DNA of 64,000 nt from a virus, in the IMG/VR virus record IMGVR_UViG_3300031784_000026, positions 1 through 64,000 of that record; one strand, 5' to 3'. The translations under genes and the position numbers were made by a program. Below are positions 30,527 to 37,233 of the stretch, piece after piece. The notes below the pieces were generated by a model that ran no database searches, was not told where the DNA came from, and was given only the letters and a program-made list of their open reading frames with translations. How positions within the stretch are numbered: the stretch's first letter is position 1; the number at the start of each line of letters is the position of its first letter.

Positions 30527-31028
30527 GATGTTCTCTTTCTGTTCTGAATTTCCCAGTAAGGCATTCTAGCCAAAGAAAAATTTTATTTCCACAGAGAAAA
30601 ATCCTGTCCACATGCGCGGGGGGAACTTATTTGGTCTATCACATTTTATGATAGCTTCCTGTAAAAAAGATAGCATATTCTCTTGTATTATCAATGGGTT
30701 ATCAATTCTATCATTTCTATCATGCCGAATCCACCTTTTGTGTGTCCAAAAATTTTTTAACGCCGCGCGCGCGCAGATTCAGTTTGGAAAAACACACTTT
30801 TTTAAAATCGACGATATTTATGATAGAAGTGATAAGGTATTTGAAATCATTCATCTTTTCCCTATCAAAGTTAACAACAAATTAGATAGACCTCACTTCC
30901 CTTATAGGCAGTTTGTCAAAGGACAGAGGACCTCTAACCACCCACCACTAACCACCCCCGCCAACAATTCCCCTCGATTTATTGGCGGCCCCCAGTTACA
31001 ATCTGACCACTGCAATAGGAGGCCTGCC
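30527..31028. other. AT-rich non-coding region with TATCA/TGATA iterons (candidate origin)
   Basis: A 500-base gap without a credible gene. Between 30636 and 30890 at least nine YTATCA or TGATAR hexamers occur. The tandem run TTATCA, TTATCA, CTATCA, CTATCA starts at 30688, 30699, 30708 and 30717, and TGATAG/TGATAA at 30821/30830 has the same nine-base step. CTATCA (30636) and TGATAG (30649) form an inverted repeat. Two DnaA-box-like sites, ATTTCCACA and CTGTCCACA, lie near 30590-30612. The features fit a melting or initiation region. Confidence 0.6.
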
Positions 31029-31217
31029 ATGACCGATCCCAAGATCTTCACCGTCTACAACCTCGTGACCTATGTGATGGAAGTAGAGGCCGCCAACGAG
31101 GACGAAGCCTTGGAGATGGCCCGCTTCTCGGACGAGAGCGAGTGGGAATTCGTGGGCGAGGACTTCGACGTGGACGACAACGCAGGCAACGAGGACGAAT
31201 TCGAACTCCCGTTCTGA
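31029..31217 (+). CDS. Small acidic protein
   Basis: A 62-residue protein starting MTDPKIFTVYNLVTYVMEVE with AGGAGG upstream. Longer in-frame readings from 30612 run through the non-coding region and are rejected. NEDEALEMAR and a very acidic end (EDFDVDDNAGNEDEFELPF) resemble the small phage family with an alpha-beta ASP-like start and EDEA-E-A motif. Function unknown; DNA mimicry is conceivable from the charge. Confidence 0.65.
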   Translation: MTDPKIFTVYNLVTYVMEVEAANEDEALEMARFSDESEWEFVGEDFDVDDNAGNEDEFELPF

Positions 31218-31250
31218 CTGCCCAACACCTTAAATCTTTGTAGGCACACC

Positions 31251-31277
31251 CATGCGCCGGTCGCATGGCAGGTATGC
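31251..31277 (+). promoter_or_regulatory. 27-bp activator/operator-like element, copy 2
   Basis: It begins CATGCGCCGGTCGCAT and continues GGCAGGTATGC. It equals copy 1 (26665-26691) except at three positions and has the same 11-base distance to the following -35 box. Confidence 0.7.
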
Positions 31278-31288
31278 GCTTGTGTGCG

Positions 31289-31316
31289 TTGATCCTTTGT
31301 AAACAATCTATATCTT
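31289..31316 (+). promoter_or_regulatory. Rightward promoter P5
   Basis: TTGATC (31289-31294), 16-base spacer, TATCTT (31311-31316), 37 bases before the gene at 31353. It should transcribe the long run of small early genes. Confidence 0.6.
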
Positions 31317-31352
31317 GCACCCTGTTGATTTGTTCAAAGAAAGGAACATCAC

Positions 31353-31604
31353 ATGGAAATGGCAATGCACCACGAATACAACCTGACCACCAAAGACGGT
31401 CTGATCTTGGGGGTCTGGAACGAGAAGAAAACCCCGTCCCACCTCGACTACTACATTGGCCCGTTCGAGTCAGAAGAGCAGGCCAAGCAATATGCCGACG
31501 ACTACACCGAGTCGTGGCGCTTGGGCTACAACGGACGTGGTCGGGCGGTAAAGCTCAACCATTCCTTCTACGTCGCCTGCACCCGTTGGACATCGTGTGA
31601 CTGA
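31353..31604 (+). CDS. Small protein of unknown function
   Basis: An 83-residue protein, MEMAMHHEYNLTTKDGLILG, then an alpha-beta unit GPFESEEQAKQYADDYTESW and RAVKLNHSFYVACTRW. GAAAGGAAC lies upstream. It is the first gene behind P5. No family recognised. Confidence 0.65.
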   Translation: MEMAMHHEYNLTTKDGLILGVWNEKKTPSHLDYYIGPFESEEQAKQYADDYTESWRLGYNGRGRAVKLNHSFYVACTRWTSCD

Positions 31605-31614
31605 GGAGGAACCC

Positions 31615-31956
31615 ATGAACATTGAGCAACGCACAGGGATCGAGCGGAAGATCGTCAGCATGGTCATCGATGCCGCCTTCGAGCGTGGCTTCGGTATCTG
31701 GATCGACAATGGCGGGAACGACGACGAGATCATCTACTGTGGCACACCGGAAGAAGCCAAGGCTCAGATCATGCAGACCGACGAGGAGTATATCCACCTG
31801 TACAAGGCAGAGAACGACCTAAAGATTGGTTACGGGTGGGTCTGGTGTGTCTATGGCAATGACGGTTTCGACGTGATCGCCGATCACTCGACCTTCACCG
31901 TCATCGACGAGATCATGAACCCCATCAACGACCTGATCGAGAAAGGACAGATCTGA
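31615..31956 (+). CDS. Small acidic early protein
   Basis: A 113-residue protein, MNIEQRTGIERKIVSMVIDA, after GAGGAGGAACCC. It contains FGIWIDNGGNDDEIIYCGTPEEAKAQIMQTDEEY and GYGWVWCVYGNDGFDVIADHS. The pattern sVdnGge---------AmF-tDEe-L resembles a phage family in which a short alpha-beta domain ends in NDL-EK. No activity known. It overlaps the next ATG by one base. Confidence 0.65.
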   Translation: MNIEQRTGIERKIVSMVIDAAFERGFGIWIDNGGNDDEIIYCGTPEEAKAQIMQTDEEYIHLYKAENDLKIGYGWVWCVYGNDGFDVIADHSTFTVIDEIMNPINDLIEKGQI

Positions 31957-32117
31957 TGGCCCAGTATTTGGTAACCCTCGCCTCCTACAAGTCCATTCTT
32001 GTGGAGGCTGAGGGGGAGATGTCTGCGCGGGAAGTTGCAGGCAAGATCCCAGAGACGGAATGGCAAGAGGACGAGCTTCTTTTGTTCGTTGAACCTTATG
32101 ACCCCGAAGAGGAGTGA
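31956..32117 (+). CDS. Very small acidic protein
   Basis: A 53-residue protein, MAQYLVTLASYKSILVEAEG, then EMSAREVAGKIPETEWQEDE and LLLFVEPYDPEEE. The ATG overlaps the previous stop (TGATG), and the next gene starts four bases on. Coupled position and compact reading frame support it as real. Function unknown. Confidence 0.6.
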   Translation: MAQYLVTLASYKSILVEAEGEMSAREVAGKIPETEWQEDELLLFVEPYDPEEE

Positions 32118-32121
32118 CCCC

Positions 32122-32361
32122 ATGTCACGCGAGATCCACGTTTTTAGTGCCGTTTGTTACACAAACTACGTTGACGCCAAGGAGTCGGGGGGCATCTATG
32201 CCTACGACGTCAGCCACGCAGACGACTCGGACAATTTGAGAAAGGGCCTGCTCTACGAGGCGATTCTCGCCATGCAGACCGCCTTGTCCTGTGTCGGACA
32301 TATGGGCGACCTGTCTTTCGCGTTGGTCGAAGACGGCAAGATCATAGACTACTGGCGATAG
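32122..32361 (+). CDS. Small protein of unknown function
   Basis: A 79-residue protein, MSREIHVFSAVCYTNYVDAK, with IYAYDVSHADDSDNLRKGLLYEAILAMQTALSCV and a FALVEDGKIIDYWR end. GAGGAGTGACCCC precedes it, giving the same spacing as the neighbouring GAGGAACCC sites. No family recognised. Confidence 0.6.
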   Translation: MSREIHVFSAVCYTNYVDAKESGGIYAYDVSHADDSDNLRKGLLYEAILAMQTALSCVGHMGDLSFALVEDGKIIDYWR

Positions 32362-32370
32362 GAGGAACCC

Positions 32371-32550
32371 ATGAAGATCAAATACATCTGCACCCGTTGC
32401 AAGTCTGACCGCGTCGGGCAGGACGCCTTCTGCGATTGGAATGTCGAAAAACAAACGTGGGAGATCGCCAACTTCACAGGCGAGGCCTTCTGCCACGATT
32501 GCTCTGACAACACAGAGCTTGTGGAAGTCCAGATCGAACCGGAGAACTGA
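32371..32550 (+). CDS. Small zinc-finger protein
   Basis: A 59-residue protein, MKIKYICTRCKSDRVGQDAF, with CTRC near residue 7 and CHDC near residue 41, consistent with one zinc site, flanked by an acidic end. AGGAGGAACCC precedes the ATG. It belongs to a recurrent phage type (I/V-C--C-S--V--DA---W). Nucleic-acid or protein binding is inferred. Confidence 0.65.
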   Translation: MKIKYICTRCKSDRVGQDAFCDWNVEKQTWEIANFTGEAFCHDCSDNTELVEVQIEPEN

Positions 32551-32551
32551 C

Positions 32552-32812
32552 ATGATCTTTACTGTTGGACAATTGCGTGAATCCTTGAAGGACTTGGCTG
32601 ATTGGGCGGAAGTCTACGTTTGGGATGACGGAGACCGCCATGTGATTGAATCCGTGGACAAACTGCATGTAGGCCATGTTGATTTGAATATATGCCACGT
32701 TGATCTTAACGCGAGGTCAAACTCTACGGATGAAATTAACCGGTTGCGGGAAGAACTCCATGAGCTGAGAATAACAATGGGGTTCATCCGCAAGCTTTCA
32801 GAGGACGCCTGA
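32552..32812 (+). CDS. Small protein with C-terminal coiled coil
   Basis: An 86-residue protein, MIFTVGQLRESLKDLADWAE, followed by VYVWDDGDRHVIESVD. The first half is a short beta-domain seen in other phage proteins (TVGxLxxxLxDxxDxxEVxVW). The second half is a leucine-rich coil EINRLREELHELRITM. It begins right after the previous stop. Function unknown. Confidence 0.6.
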   Translation: MIFTVGQLRESLKDLADWAEVYVWDDGDRHVIESVDKLHVGHVDLNICHVDLNARSNSTDEINRLREELHELRITMGFIRKLSEDA

Positions 32813-32813
32813 G

Positions 32814-33143
32814 ATGCCAAAAGCCTATTGCGTGACCGGTTTAGAACGCCCTGTATGGGTCTCGAGCGAAGTCAAGGCCCGACAGATGATAAAGGACAGA
32901 GGTCAGGGAACAGTCATCCCTTTTGATATTCCAACCAGATTGTCGGACCTACTTGACTGGCTCAACACCCTTGATCTCACAAATCCTGTGGCCTCAGATA
33001 AACCACCAGTTGACAGAGGACAACAGAAAGTAGACACTGCGTCGTGGCCTGACGATATTATTGATTTACAAAAGCGTGTAATCGAACGACTACAGGAGCA
33101 GTTGGACCTGTTCCAAAGCCATGAACCTAAGAAAGGGAAGTAA
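32814..33143 (+). CDS. Protein of unknown function with C-terminal coil
   Basis: A 109-residue protein, MPKAYCVTGLERPVWVSSEV, then KARQMIKDRGQGTVIPFDIP and TRLSDLLDWLNTL. The C-terminal helix KRVIERLQEQLDLFQ is a coiled coil. The coding sequence includes two of the dispersed GGACAGAGG-like motifs (32891, 33010). The stop overlaps the next start. Confidence 0.6.
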   Translation: MPKAYCVTGLERPVWVSSEVKARQMIKDRGQGTVIPFDIPTRLSDLLDWLNTLDLTNPVASDKPPVDRGQQKVDTASWPDDIIDLQKRVIERLQEQLDLFQSHEPKKGK

Positions 33144-33328
33144 TGGAAGAGCTTAAAGAGATTGCGGTGATCGTTGTCAGCACATGGGCGGCGGTCGAAG
33201 TCCTCAAACAATTTATTCGTGCTTGGGAAAACTACTACACCGATTGGTATCGCAGAGAATACAGCAACCTTACAGACGTCATCGAACAGATAACGAAGTC
33301 AGAACTTCCAAAGAAAGGGGCGAAGTAA
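33143..33328 (+). CDS. Small amphipathic protein
   Basis: A 61-residue protein, MEELKEIAVIVVSTWAAVEV, whose residues 5-25 are hydrophobic enough for a membrane anchor. A charged helical remainder with NYYTDWYRREY follows. Start overlaps the preceding stop. No family recognised. Confidence 0.55.
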   Translation: MEELKEIAVIVVSTWAAVEVLKQFIRAWENYYTDWYRREYSNLTDVIEQITKSELPKKGAK

Positions 33329-33329
33329 T

Positions 33330-33560
33330 ATGGACAAGTATCAAGCTACAAATTTCCTCGTGTCTCGTAGCCTTGAGGTCAGCGCGTTGTGTCTGACGTC
33401 TGCTGACAAGGCTTTCCTGAGCATTGTGTTGGATGGGTATCGTGTGGAGATGGAGCGTGCGCTTGCAGATCCCTCGATGCCTTCCCGCACTCGCGAATTC
33501 ATCTTGAAAGAAGTCGCAGACTCAAAGCGTTTATCCAAGCTGATGGTAGGTGACCAATGA
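33330..33560 (+). CDS. Small helical protein
   Basis: A 76-residue protein, MDKYQATNFLVSRSLEVSAL, with DKAFLSIVLDGYRVEMERALADPSMP and a basic tail. GGGGCGAAG precedes the start. It overlaps the next gene by four bases. Function unknown. Confidence 0.55.
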   Translation: MDKYQATNFLVSRSLEVSALCLTSADKAFLSIVLDGYRVEMERALADPSMPSRTREFILKEVADSKRLSKLMVGDQ

Positions 33561-33796
33561 CAGAGGACAGAAGCAAATCAAGAAAGCTTCTCGATAAGCT
33601 TGCCGATCTCATGAACGGCTATCTTAATGAGGCAACGACCGATGAAGAGAGGGAGGCCGCAATTGCTACGGGTCTTCAGACTCTTGTGAATTTCGCGATC
33701 CTGTCGTCTTGCACGGCAGGTCTTACAGAAGACGAGATGCACGATGTCGTGCATGAGATTTACTCGATGTACAATGAAGGTAGAGCAGATGACTAA
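33557..33796 (+). CDS. Small acidic helical protein
   Basis: A 79-residue protein, MTEDRSKSRKLLDKLADLMN, with YLNEATTDEEREAAIATGLQTLVNFAI and an acidic tail LTEDEMHDVVHEIYSM. Start and stop overlap neighbours. One copy of the dispersed ACAGAGGACAG motif encodes its first residues. Function unknown. Confidence 0.55.
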   Translation: MTEDRSKSRKLLDKLADLMNGYLNEATTDEEREAAIATGLQTLVNFAILSSCTAGLTEDEMHDVVHEIYSMYNEGRADD

Positions 33797-34178
33797 AGAA
33801 GAATTGGAACGGCTTGTTCGAGCGTATGAGGAAGAACTGGATTATTACCGTAGCTTGTTTTCGGTGGATCAATTCAGCTCTCGCCTCAAGGATTACTTCA
33901 ATCTCACCGATCAGTTGGCGGCGGCGTTGAAGCTTTTCTTGGACTCAGGCCGCGTGTCGAACGAGGCTTTGACAAAGACCGCAGAACTCTTTGGCAAGAA
34001 GGCAGAGCACGATGCAGACTACTCAAAGATTGTTGTCTGGCGCTTGCGTAAGGCTCTCGAAGACTACGGCTTTGTGATCGAGAACAGTTATGGTTGGGGC
34101 TACCGCATGGATCCCGATCAAGTGAAAGAGCTGAAGGATATCGTGAACAACAAGAAGAAAGGGAAGAAGTCTAAATGA
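33789..34178 (+). CDS. Winged-helix DNA-binding protein (OmpR C-domain-like)
   Basis: A 129-residue protein starting MTKEELERLVRAYEEELDYY at 33789. Residues 40-107 resemble the DNA-binding domain of OmpR/PhoB-type regulators: LTDQLAAALKLFLDSGRVSNEAL, DYSKIVVWRLRKALEDYGFV and ENSYGWGYRM, the last matching the conserved wing G-GY. There is no receiver domain; the N-terminus is a short coil instead. It is a candidate phage transcription regulator. The basic tail may add DNA affinity. Confidence 0.7.
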   Translation: MTKEELERLVRAYEEELDYYRSLFSVDQFSSRLKDYFNLTDQLAAALKLFLDSGRVSNEALTKTAELFGKKAEHDADYSKIVVWRLRKALEDYGFVIENSYGWGYRMDPDQVKELKDIVNNKKKGKKSK

Positions 34179-34699
34179 CCGTATCCTACATTGATAACTA
34201 CAAAACGATCCGCAACAAGTTTCGCCCGCCGGTGAGGCCTGTCGTGATTCAAAGGACAGAGGTCAAAGAACAACCCGCACCTGTCGTTGTACTTGAGCCA
34301 GAGCAGATCGAAGAGCTTCCGGAGATCGAGCGTTGGGCGCGATATGGTTCGGGCGACAAGAACTATCGCGACATGATGAGTGACGCGAGAACACTTCGCA
34401 CCGAAGCAGAGAAGCGTGGCATCAGCTTCTATACCAAACTCATGGAAGGTATGCCGACCGTATCGAACCGCCTGAAGCTTGCGACGGTGGTCGTGCTTGA
34501 GGAATACGCGATTGATTGGAAGACACTGTTTGACAAGGACCGGTCTCGTTTCAAGACAGCGATACGGTGGAAGGTCTTTGACGCATTGCGCGAAGAGGGC
34601 CTGTCGTTTTTAGAAATCGCCAGACTTTGTGATGTGGATCACACGTCGGTGATGCACGGTCTTAAGAGAATTAGGGGAGAGTACAATGTCGGACGTTAA
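34175..34699 (+). CDS. DnaA domain IV-like DNA-binding protein
   Basis: A 174-residue protein. Residues 1-50 are a flexible Pro-rich segment. Residues 128-167 (IRWKVFDALREEGLSFLEIARLCDVDHTSVMHGLKRI) match the DnaA C-terminal helix-turn-helix, including the DHT-V-H signature (Asp155, His156, Thr157). There is no AAA+ domain. It may bind an origin or block host DnaA boxes. Its gene overlaps both neighbours, tying it to the winged-helix gene. Confidence 0.7.
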   Translation: MTVSYIDNYKTIRNKFRPPVRPVVIQRTEVKEQPAPVVVLEPEQIEELPEIERWARYGSGDKNYRDMMSDARTLRTEAEKRGISFYTKLMEGMPTVSNRLKLATVVVLEEYAIDWKTLFDKDRSRFKTAIRWKVFDALREEGLSFLEIARLCDVDHTSVMHGLKRIRGEYNVGR

Positions 34700-35066
34700 G
34701 AAGATCTTGGGCGAGCGCGAGAAGACACACGGTAGCTTTGCGGATGTTGCGGCGATGAGTCAGCAGTTGAAGACAGCAATGAGCATGTCGAAGAACTGGC
34801 TTGTGTTGAATGCGGCACAGCGCGAGGCGCTTGAACAGATCGCCATGAAGATCGCACGGGTTCTGTCCGGTGATCGCAACTACCGTGACCACTGGGAAGA
34901 CATTGGTGGCTACGCAAAGCTTGGCGAAGAGTGGTCGAACACGTCGCTTCATACCGTGCAGAAGGAGTTGGCTGAGGCAGGGATGCCAACCGTAGGTGAG
35001 ATCAACTTTGTCGGCGCGGAAGGTAAAGAAGAGAAGGCTCCGGTCTTGGCGATCTTCAAGAAATGA
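34686..35066 (+). CDS. DUF6378-like phage protein
   Basis: A 126-residue protein, MSDVKKILGEREKTHGSFAD. Recognisable blocks are REKTHGSF, NWLVLNAAQREALEQIAMKIARVLSGD and YRDHWEDIGGYAKLGEEW. This is the common phage domain DUF6378, an all-helical fold that I would compare with MazG-like or nucleotide-handling proteins, though no activity is shown. It overlaps the DnaA-like gene. Confidence 0.75.
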   Translation: MSDVKKILGEREKTHGSFADVAAMSQQLKTAMSMSKNWLVLNAAQREALEQIAMKIARVLSGDRNYRDHWEDIGGYAKLGEEWSNTSLHTVQKELAEAGMPTVGEINFVGAEGKEEKAPVLAIFKK

Positions 35067-35176
35067 GTCATGAATGGATAGTCTTTGTGGTGTGCGAGAC
35101 CGTCATGGTCTTGTGCATCGCAATGATCCTAATTGGTCGCTACACAGGAGGGCCACATGGACGTAACGATGTGTAA
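35063..35176 (+). CDS. Tiny single-span membrane protein
   Basis: A 37-residue protein, MSHEWIVFVVCETVMVLCIA, then MILIGRYTGGPHGRNDV. Residues 5-25 form one membrane helix. It overlaps both neighbours by a few bases (ATGA at the start), which supports it despite its size. A possible superinfection-exclusion or membrane-targeting peptide, but that is a guess. Confidence 0.5.
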   Translation: MSHEWIVFVVCETVMVLCIAMILIGRYTGGPHGRNDV

Positions 35177-35402
35177 GGGGGCAGATGAGGGATGTCCGTT
35201 GGCGGAGACGTGTTATCGATCCCCTGCCAGTGGGAAGGAGCCAGACCCGACTTATCAGTCTTGGTTCATAGACCCGCCGTTCTGGCGGTCTTGGCAGAAC
35301 GGGAACCTAAGCATTTCCTGCGATGAGTACTGGGAAGTCCGTAAGAAAGGGGCAAGCAATGGCATTCAAGGAAACAAAGATACTGAGGGAACTAGCGGCT
35401 GA
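35157..35402 (+). CDS. Cysteine-rich small phage protein
   Basis: An 81-residue protein starting MDVTMCKGADEGCPLAETCY at 35157 with AGGAGG upstream. MCKG--EGCPLAETCYR is followed by SWFIDPPF and ISCDEYW, giving four conserved Cys that may bind zinc. This arrangement is typical of a small phage family of unknown function. It overlaps the next gene by 44 bases. Confidence 0.65.
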   Translation: MDVTMCKGADEGCPLAETCYRSPASGKEPDPTYQSWFIDPPFWRSWQNGNLSISCDEYWEVRKKGASNGIQGNKDTEGTSG

Positions 35403-35601
35403 TACGGGCCTGACCTTTTTAGGAATGCATACCAAAAGCAAACACGACTGGGCTTCCTTCCGGAATAGTGATGGGGTAGTCTTACTCCATCCAATATCAA
35501 GGGCTGATGGCATATCAGGACGTGACGTCATGAACATGCGCGGTCAGTTTAAAAGGTTTGCCCGTGGTCAGGTTCATGGGCTGAAGATAATTAAGTCGTA
35601 G
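35359..35601 (+). CDS. Small basic protein
   Basis: An 80-residue protein, MAFKETKILRELAADTGLTF, with MHTKSKHDWASFRNSDGVVL and a basic end QFKRFARGQVHGLKIIKS. Alternative in-frame start at 35323. No family recognised; basic charge suggests nucleic-acid binding. Confidence 0.55.
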   Translation: MAFKETKILRELAADTGLTFLGMHTKSKHDWASFRNSDGVVLLHPISRADGISGRDVMNMRGQFKRFARGQVHGLKIIKS

Positions 35602-35613
35602 AAAGATAAACCC

Positions 35614-35754
35614 GTGGGTTACAAACTGATCATAGCGATGGCGGTGTTCGACCTACTTGTCGCAATATCGTTTCTGTATGAGGAGAAGTACCCGTGGGCT
35701 ATCATCTTTTTCTGTGCAACCATAAGTAACATCGCATCATTGTGGCTTTTATGA
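35614..35754 (+). CDS. Tiny two-span membrane protein
   Basis: A 46-residue protein from GTG, MGYKLIIAMAVFDLLVAISF, then LYEEKYPWAIIFFCATISNI and ASLWLL. Two hydrophobic helices are separated by a charged loop. The stop overlaps the next start (ATGA). No clear Shine-Dalgarno sequence is visible, so moderate support. Confidence 0.5.
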   Translation: MGYKLIIAMAVFDLLVAISFLYEEKYPWAIIFFCATISNIASLWLL

Positions 35755-36401
35755 AACCGGCAATTGCCATCTTCCGACACGATCCAGAATGTTCCCAAGA
35801 GTGTATCGATGGGATGGTCGAAGCTTTATCTGGTGACTTCAAGATCAAGACTTTTGATGAGACAGAGTTTCATGCCAACACCTTTGACGAGATCGACATC
35901 GTCGCTTTTGGTGGCGGGATTGGAGATGCTCGTCGCTACTACGATTTCTTCAAACGGAGGGAGGGCAACGCCGTCGCTGACTTTGTTGCCAATGGTGGCA
36001 AATACTTAGGGATCTGTATGGGCGCTTACTGGGCGGGGCGGGACTACTTTGATCTGCTTACCAACCTCGAGCCTGTGCAGTACATCAAGCGACCAACGGC
36101 AGATGTTAAACGATCCTACGCAACTGTCGCGCCGGTCGATTGGCAGGGGAAAAAGGACACCATGTTCTTTTACGATGGTTGCACATACGAGGGAGAAGGC
36201 CGTTGTCAGACGATAGCTCGCTATGCTAATGACGATCCTATGGCGATCATTCAAGGCCGCGTTGGTTTGATTGGTTGTCACCCAGAAAGTTTAGAGTCGT
36301 GGTATCAAGGTAGGTACAAGTACATCAATAAGCATTGGCACGAGGGTCGCCATCATGACCTTCTTGTTTCATTCACAAAGAGATTGTTGAGGCAGAAATG
36401 A
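35751..36401 (+). CDS. Class I glutamine amidotransferase-like protein
   Basis: A 216-residue protein starting MKPAIAIFRHDPECSQECID. GGKYLGICMGAYWAG carries the nucleophile elbow with Cys89, and GLIGCHPES provides His177 and Glu179, a complete Cys-His-Glu triad. DIVAFGGGIGDARRYYD forms the conserved early loop. The closest family I can name is the N-terminal domain of biotin-protein ligases (BPL_N), which is GATase1-like with unknown substrate. It could modify a metabolite or nucleotide. Rare among small early phage genes. Confidence 0.65.
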   Translation: MKPAIAIFRHDPECSQECIDGMVEALSGDFKIKTFDETEFHANTFDEIDIVAFGGGIGDARRYYDFFKRREGNAVADFVANGGKYLGICMGAYWAGRDYFDLLTNLEPVQYIKRPTADVKRSYATVAPVDWQGKKDTMFFYDGCTYEGEGRCQTIARYANDDPMAIIQGRVGLIGCHPESLESWYQGRYKYINKHWHEGRHHDLLVSFTKRLLRQK

Positions 36402-36601
36402 ACACCGAAGAAGAGCTGAAAGAAAACCTTTTTCAAGTGATGAAAAAGTACCATAAAGTAACTGCTGAACTATCCTCTATAGATATGAGGTCAGCGCAGT
36501 TGAAATACGAAAAAAGTAAGATAGAAAATGAACGTGTTTCTATTGAGCGTTCTCTGGAAACTTATTTTAGGAAGTTGAATGAAGACGATCATTCACGTTA
36601 A
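36398..36601 (+). CDS. Small coiled-coil protein
   Basis: A 67-residue highly charged helix, MNTEEELKENLFQVMKKYHK, with SAQLKYEKSKIENERVSIERSL. Both ends overlap other genes. AT-rich codons differ from neighbours. No function. Confidence 0.55.
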   Translation: MNTEEELKENLFQVMKKYHKVTAELSSIDMRSAQLKYEKSKIENERVSIERSLETYFRKLNEDDHSR

Positions 36602-36830
36602 CCAACACATCATCAAGAAGAACGCCAAGACAAAGGGCAGAGATCCTGTGTTGACAGTCAAGACATACAAGTCAAATACCTATGCCCATGAGGTTCGCAT
36701 CAAGGGTGAGTCGCGAGTGGTTTACTCTGCGGATGAGCCACTCTCATGCGGTGCCCGTGTGTGGATCGAAACGAATGCGCCGGTTGAAACTATAGTGTGG
36801 AATGAAAACGATGACAGGGTTCAGGAGTAA
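36579..36830 (+). CDS. Conserved small phage protein
   Basis: An 83-residue beta-rich basic protein, MKTIIHVNQHIIKKNAKTKG, then RDPVLTVKTYKSNTYAHEVR and SCGARVWIET. I recognise VNQHxIKxNxK...PVLTVK-YKxNxYAHEV...SCGARVWIET from very many phages; function is unknown. Start lies inside the preceding gene. Confidence 0.75.
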   Translation: MKTIIHVNQHIIKKNAKTKGRDPVLTVKTYKSNTYAHEVRIKGESRVVYSADEPLSCGARVWIETNAPVETIVWNENDDRVQE

Positions 36831-36837
36831 AAGACAA

Positions 36838-37098
36838 ATGGCAGAGGTCAGATGGCTGGGGCCATATGCCCCAGAAGAAAGGCACGCAGACAACGAGACG
36901 CTTGAGCACATCATCGCGCTTCGTAAGATGTTGGCTATGGCAGAACAACAACGAGACAATGCTCTCGATGCGGCGGTGGCGTCGATCCACAAGGAACGCG
37001 TGTTTCGTTATGCATTGAACGAGATCCATGCGGCATCGACAGACGATCTTATCAAACGTCTTGTTACTAAGACTTTTGAAACGGTGAATGATTTATGA
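36838..37098 (+). CDS. Small helical protein
   Basis: An 86-residue protein starting MAEVRWLGPYAPEERHADNE, with AGGAG ten bases upstream, then IIALRKMLAMAEQQRDNALDAAVASIHKE and a helical end. An in-frame ATG at 36802 lies within the previous gene. A copy of the dispersed GGCAGAGGTCA motif spans the start codon. Confidence 0.55.
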   Translation: MAEVRWLGPYAPEERHADNETLEHIIALRKMLAMAEQQRDNALDAAVASIHKERVFRYALNEIHAASTDDLIKRLVTKTFETVNDL

Positions 37099-37211
37099 GA
37101 AAGATCATCCGATACGAGAAGCACGGCGACGAACTCGTTGCCTTGTGTGAAGACGACAACGGTGACCGTTGGTATATACTTATCAGCAAAGGTGGTAAGT
37201 TTACTTTTTAA
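37095..37211 (+). CDS. Tiny beta-hairpin-like protein
   Basis: A 38-residue protein, MRKIIRYEKHGDELVALCED, then DNGDRWYILISKGGKFTF. It overlaps the previous stop (ATGA). Short but compact, with alternating strands. Function unknown. Confidence 0.5.
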   Translation: MRKIIRYEKHGDELVALCEDDNGDRWYILISKGGKFTF

Positions 37212-37233
37212 ATCTCTTAGAAAGGAAAGAGAC

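Noticed and set aside
30762-30777. Run of CGCG as possible Z-DNA or special structure
   Set aside because: Too short and isolated to be supported beyond noting the alternating CG.
30612-31028. Plus-strand reading frame through the AT-rich region, in frame with the 31029 gene
   Set aside because: No ribosome site and no conserved composition; the AGGAGG before 31029 marks the real start.
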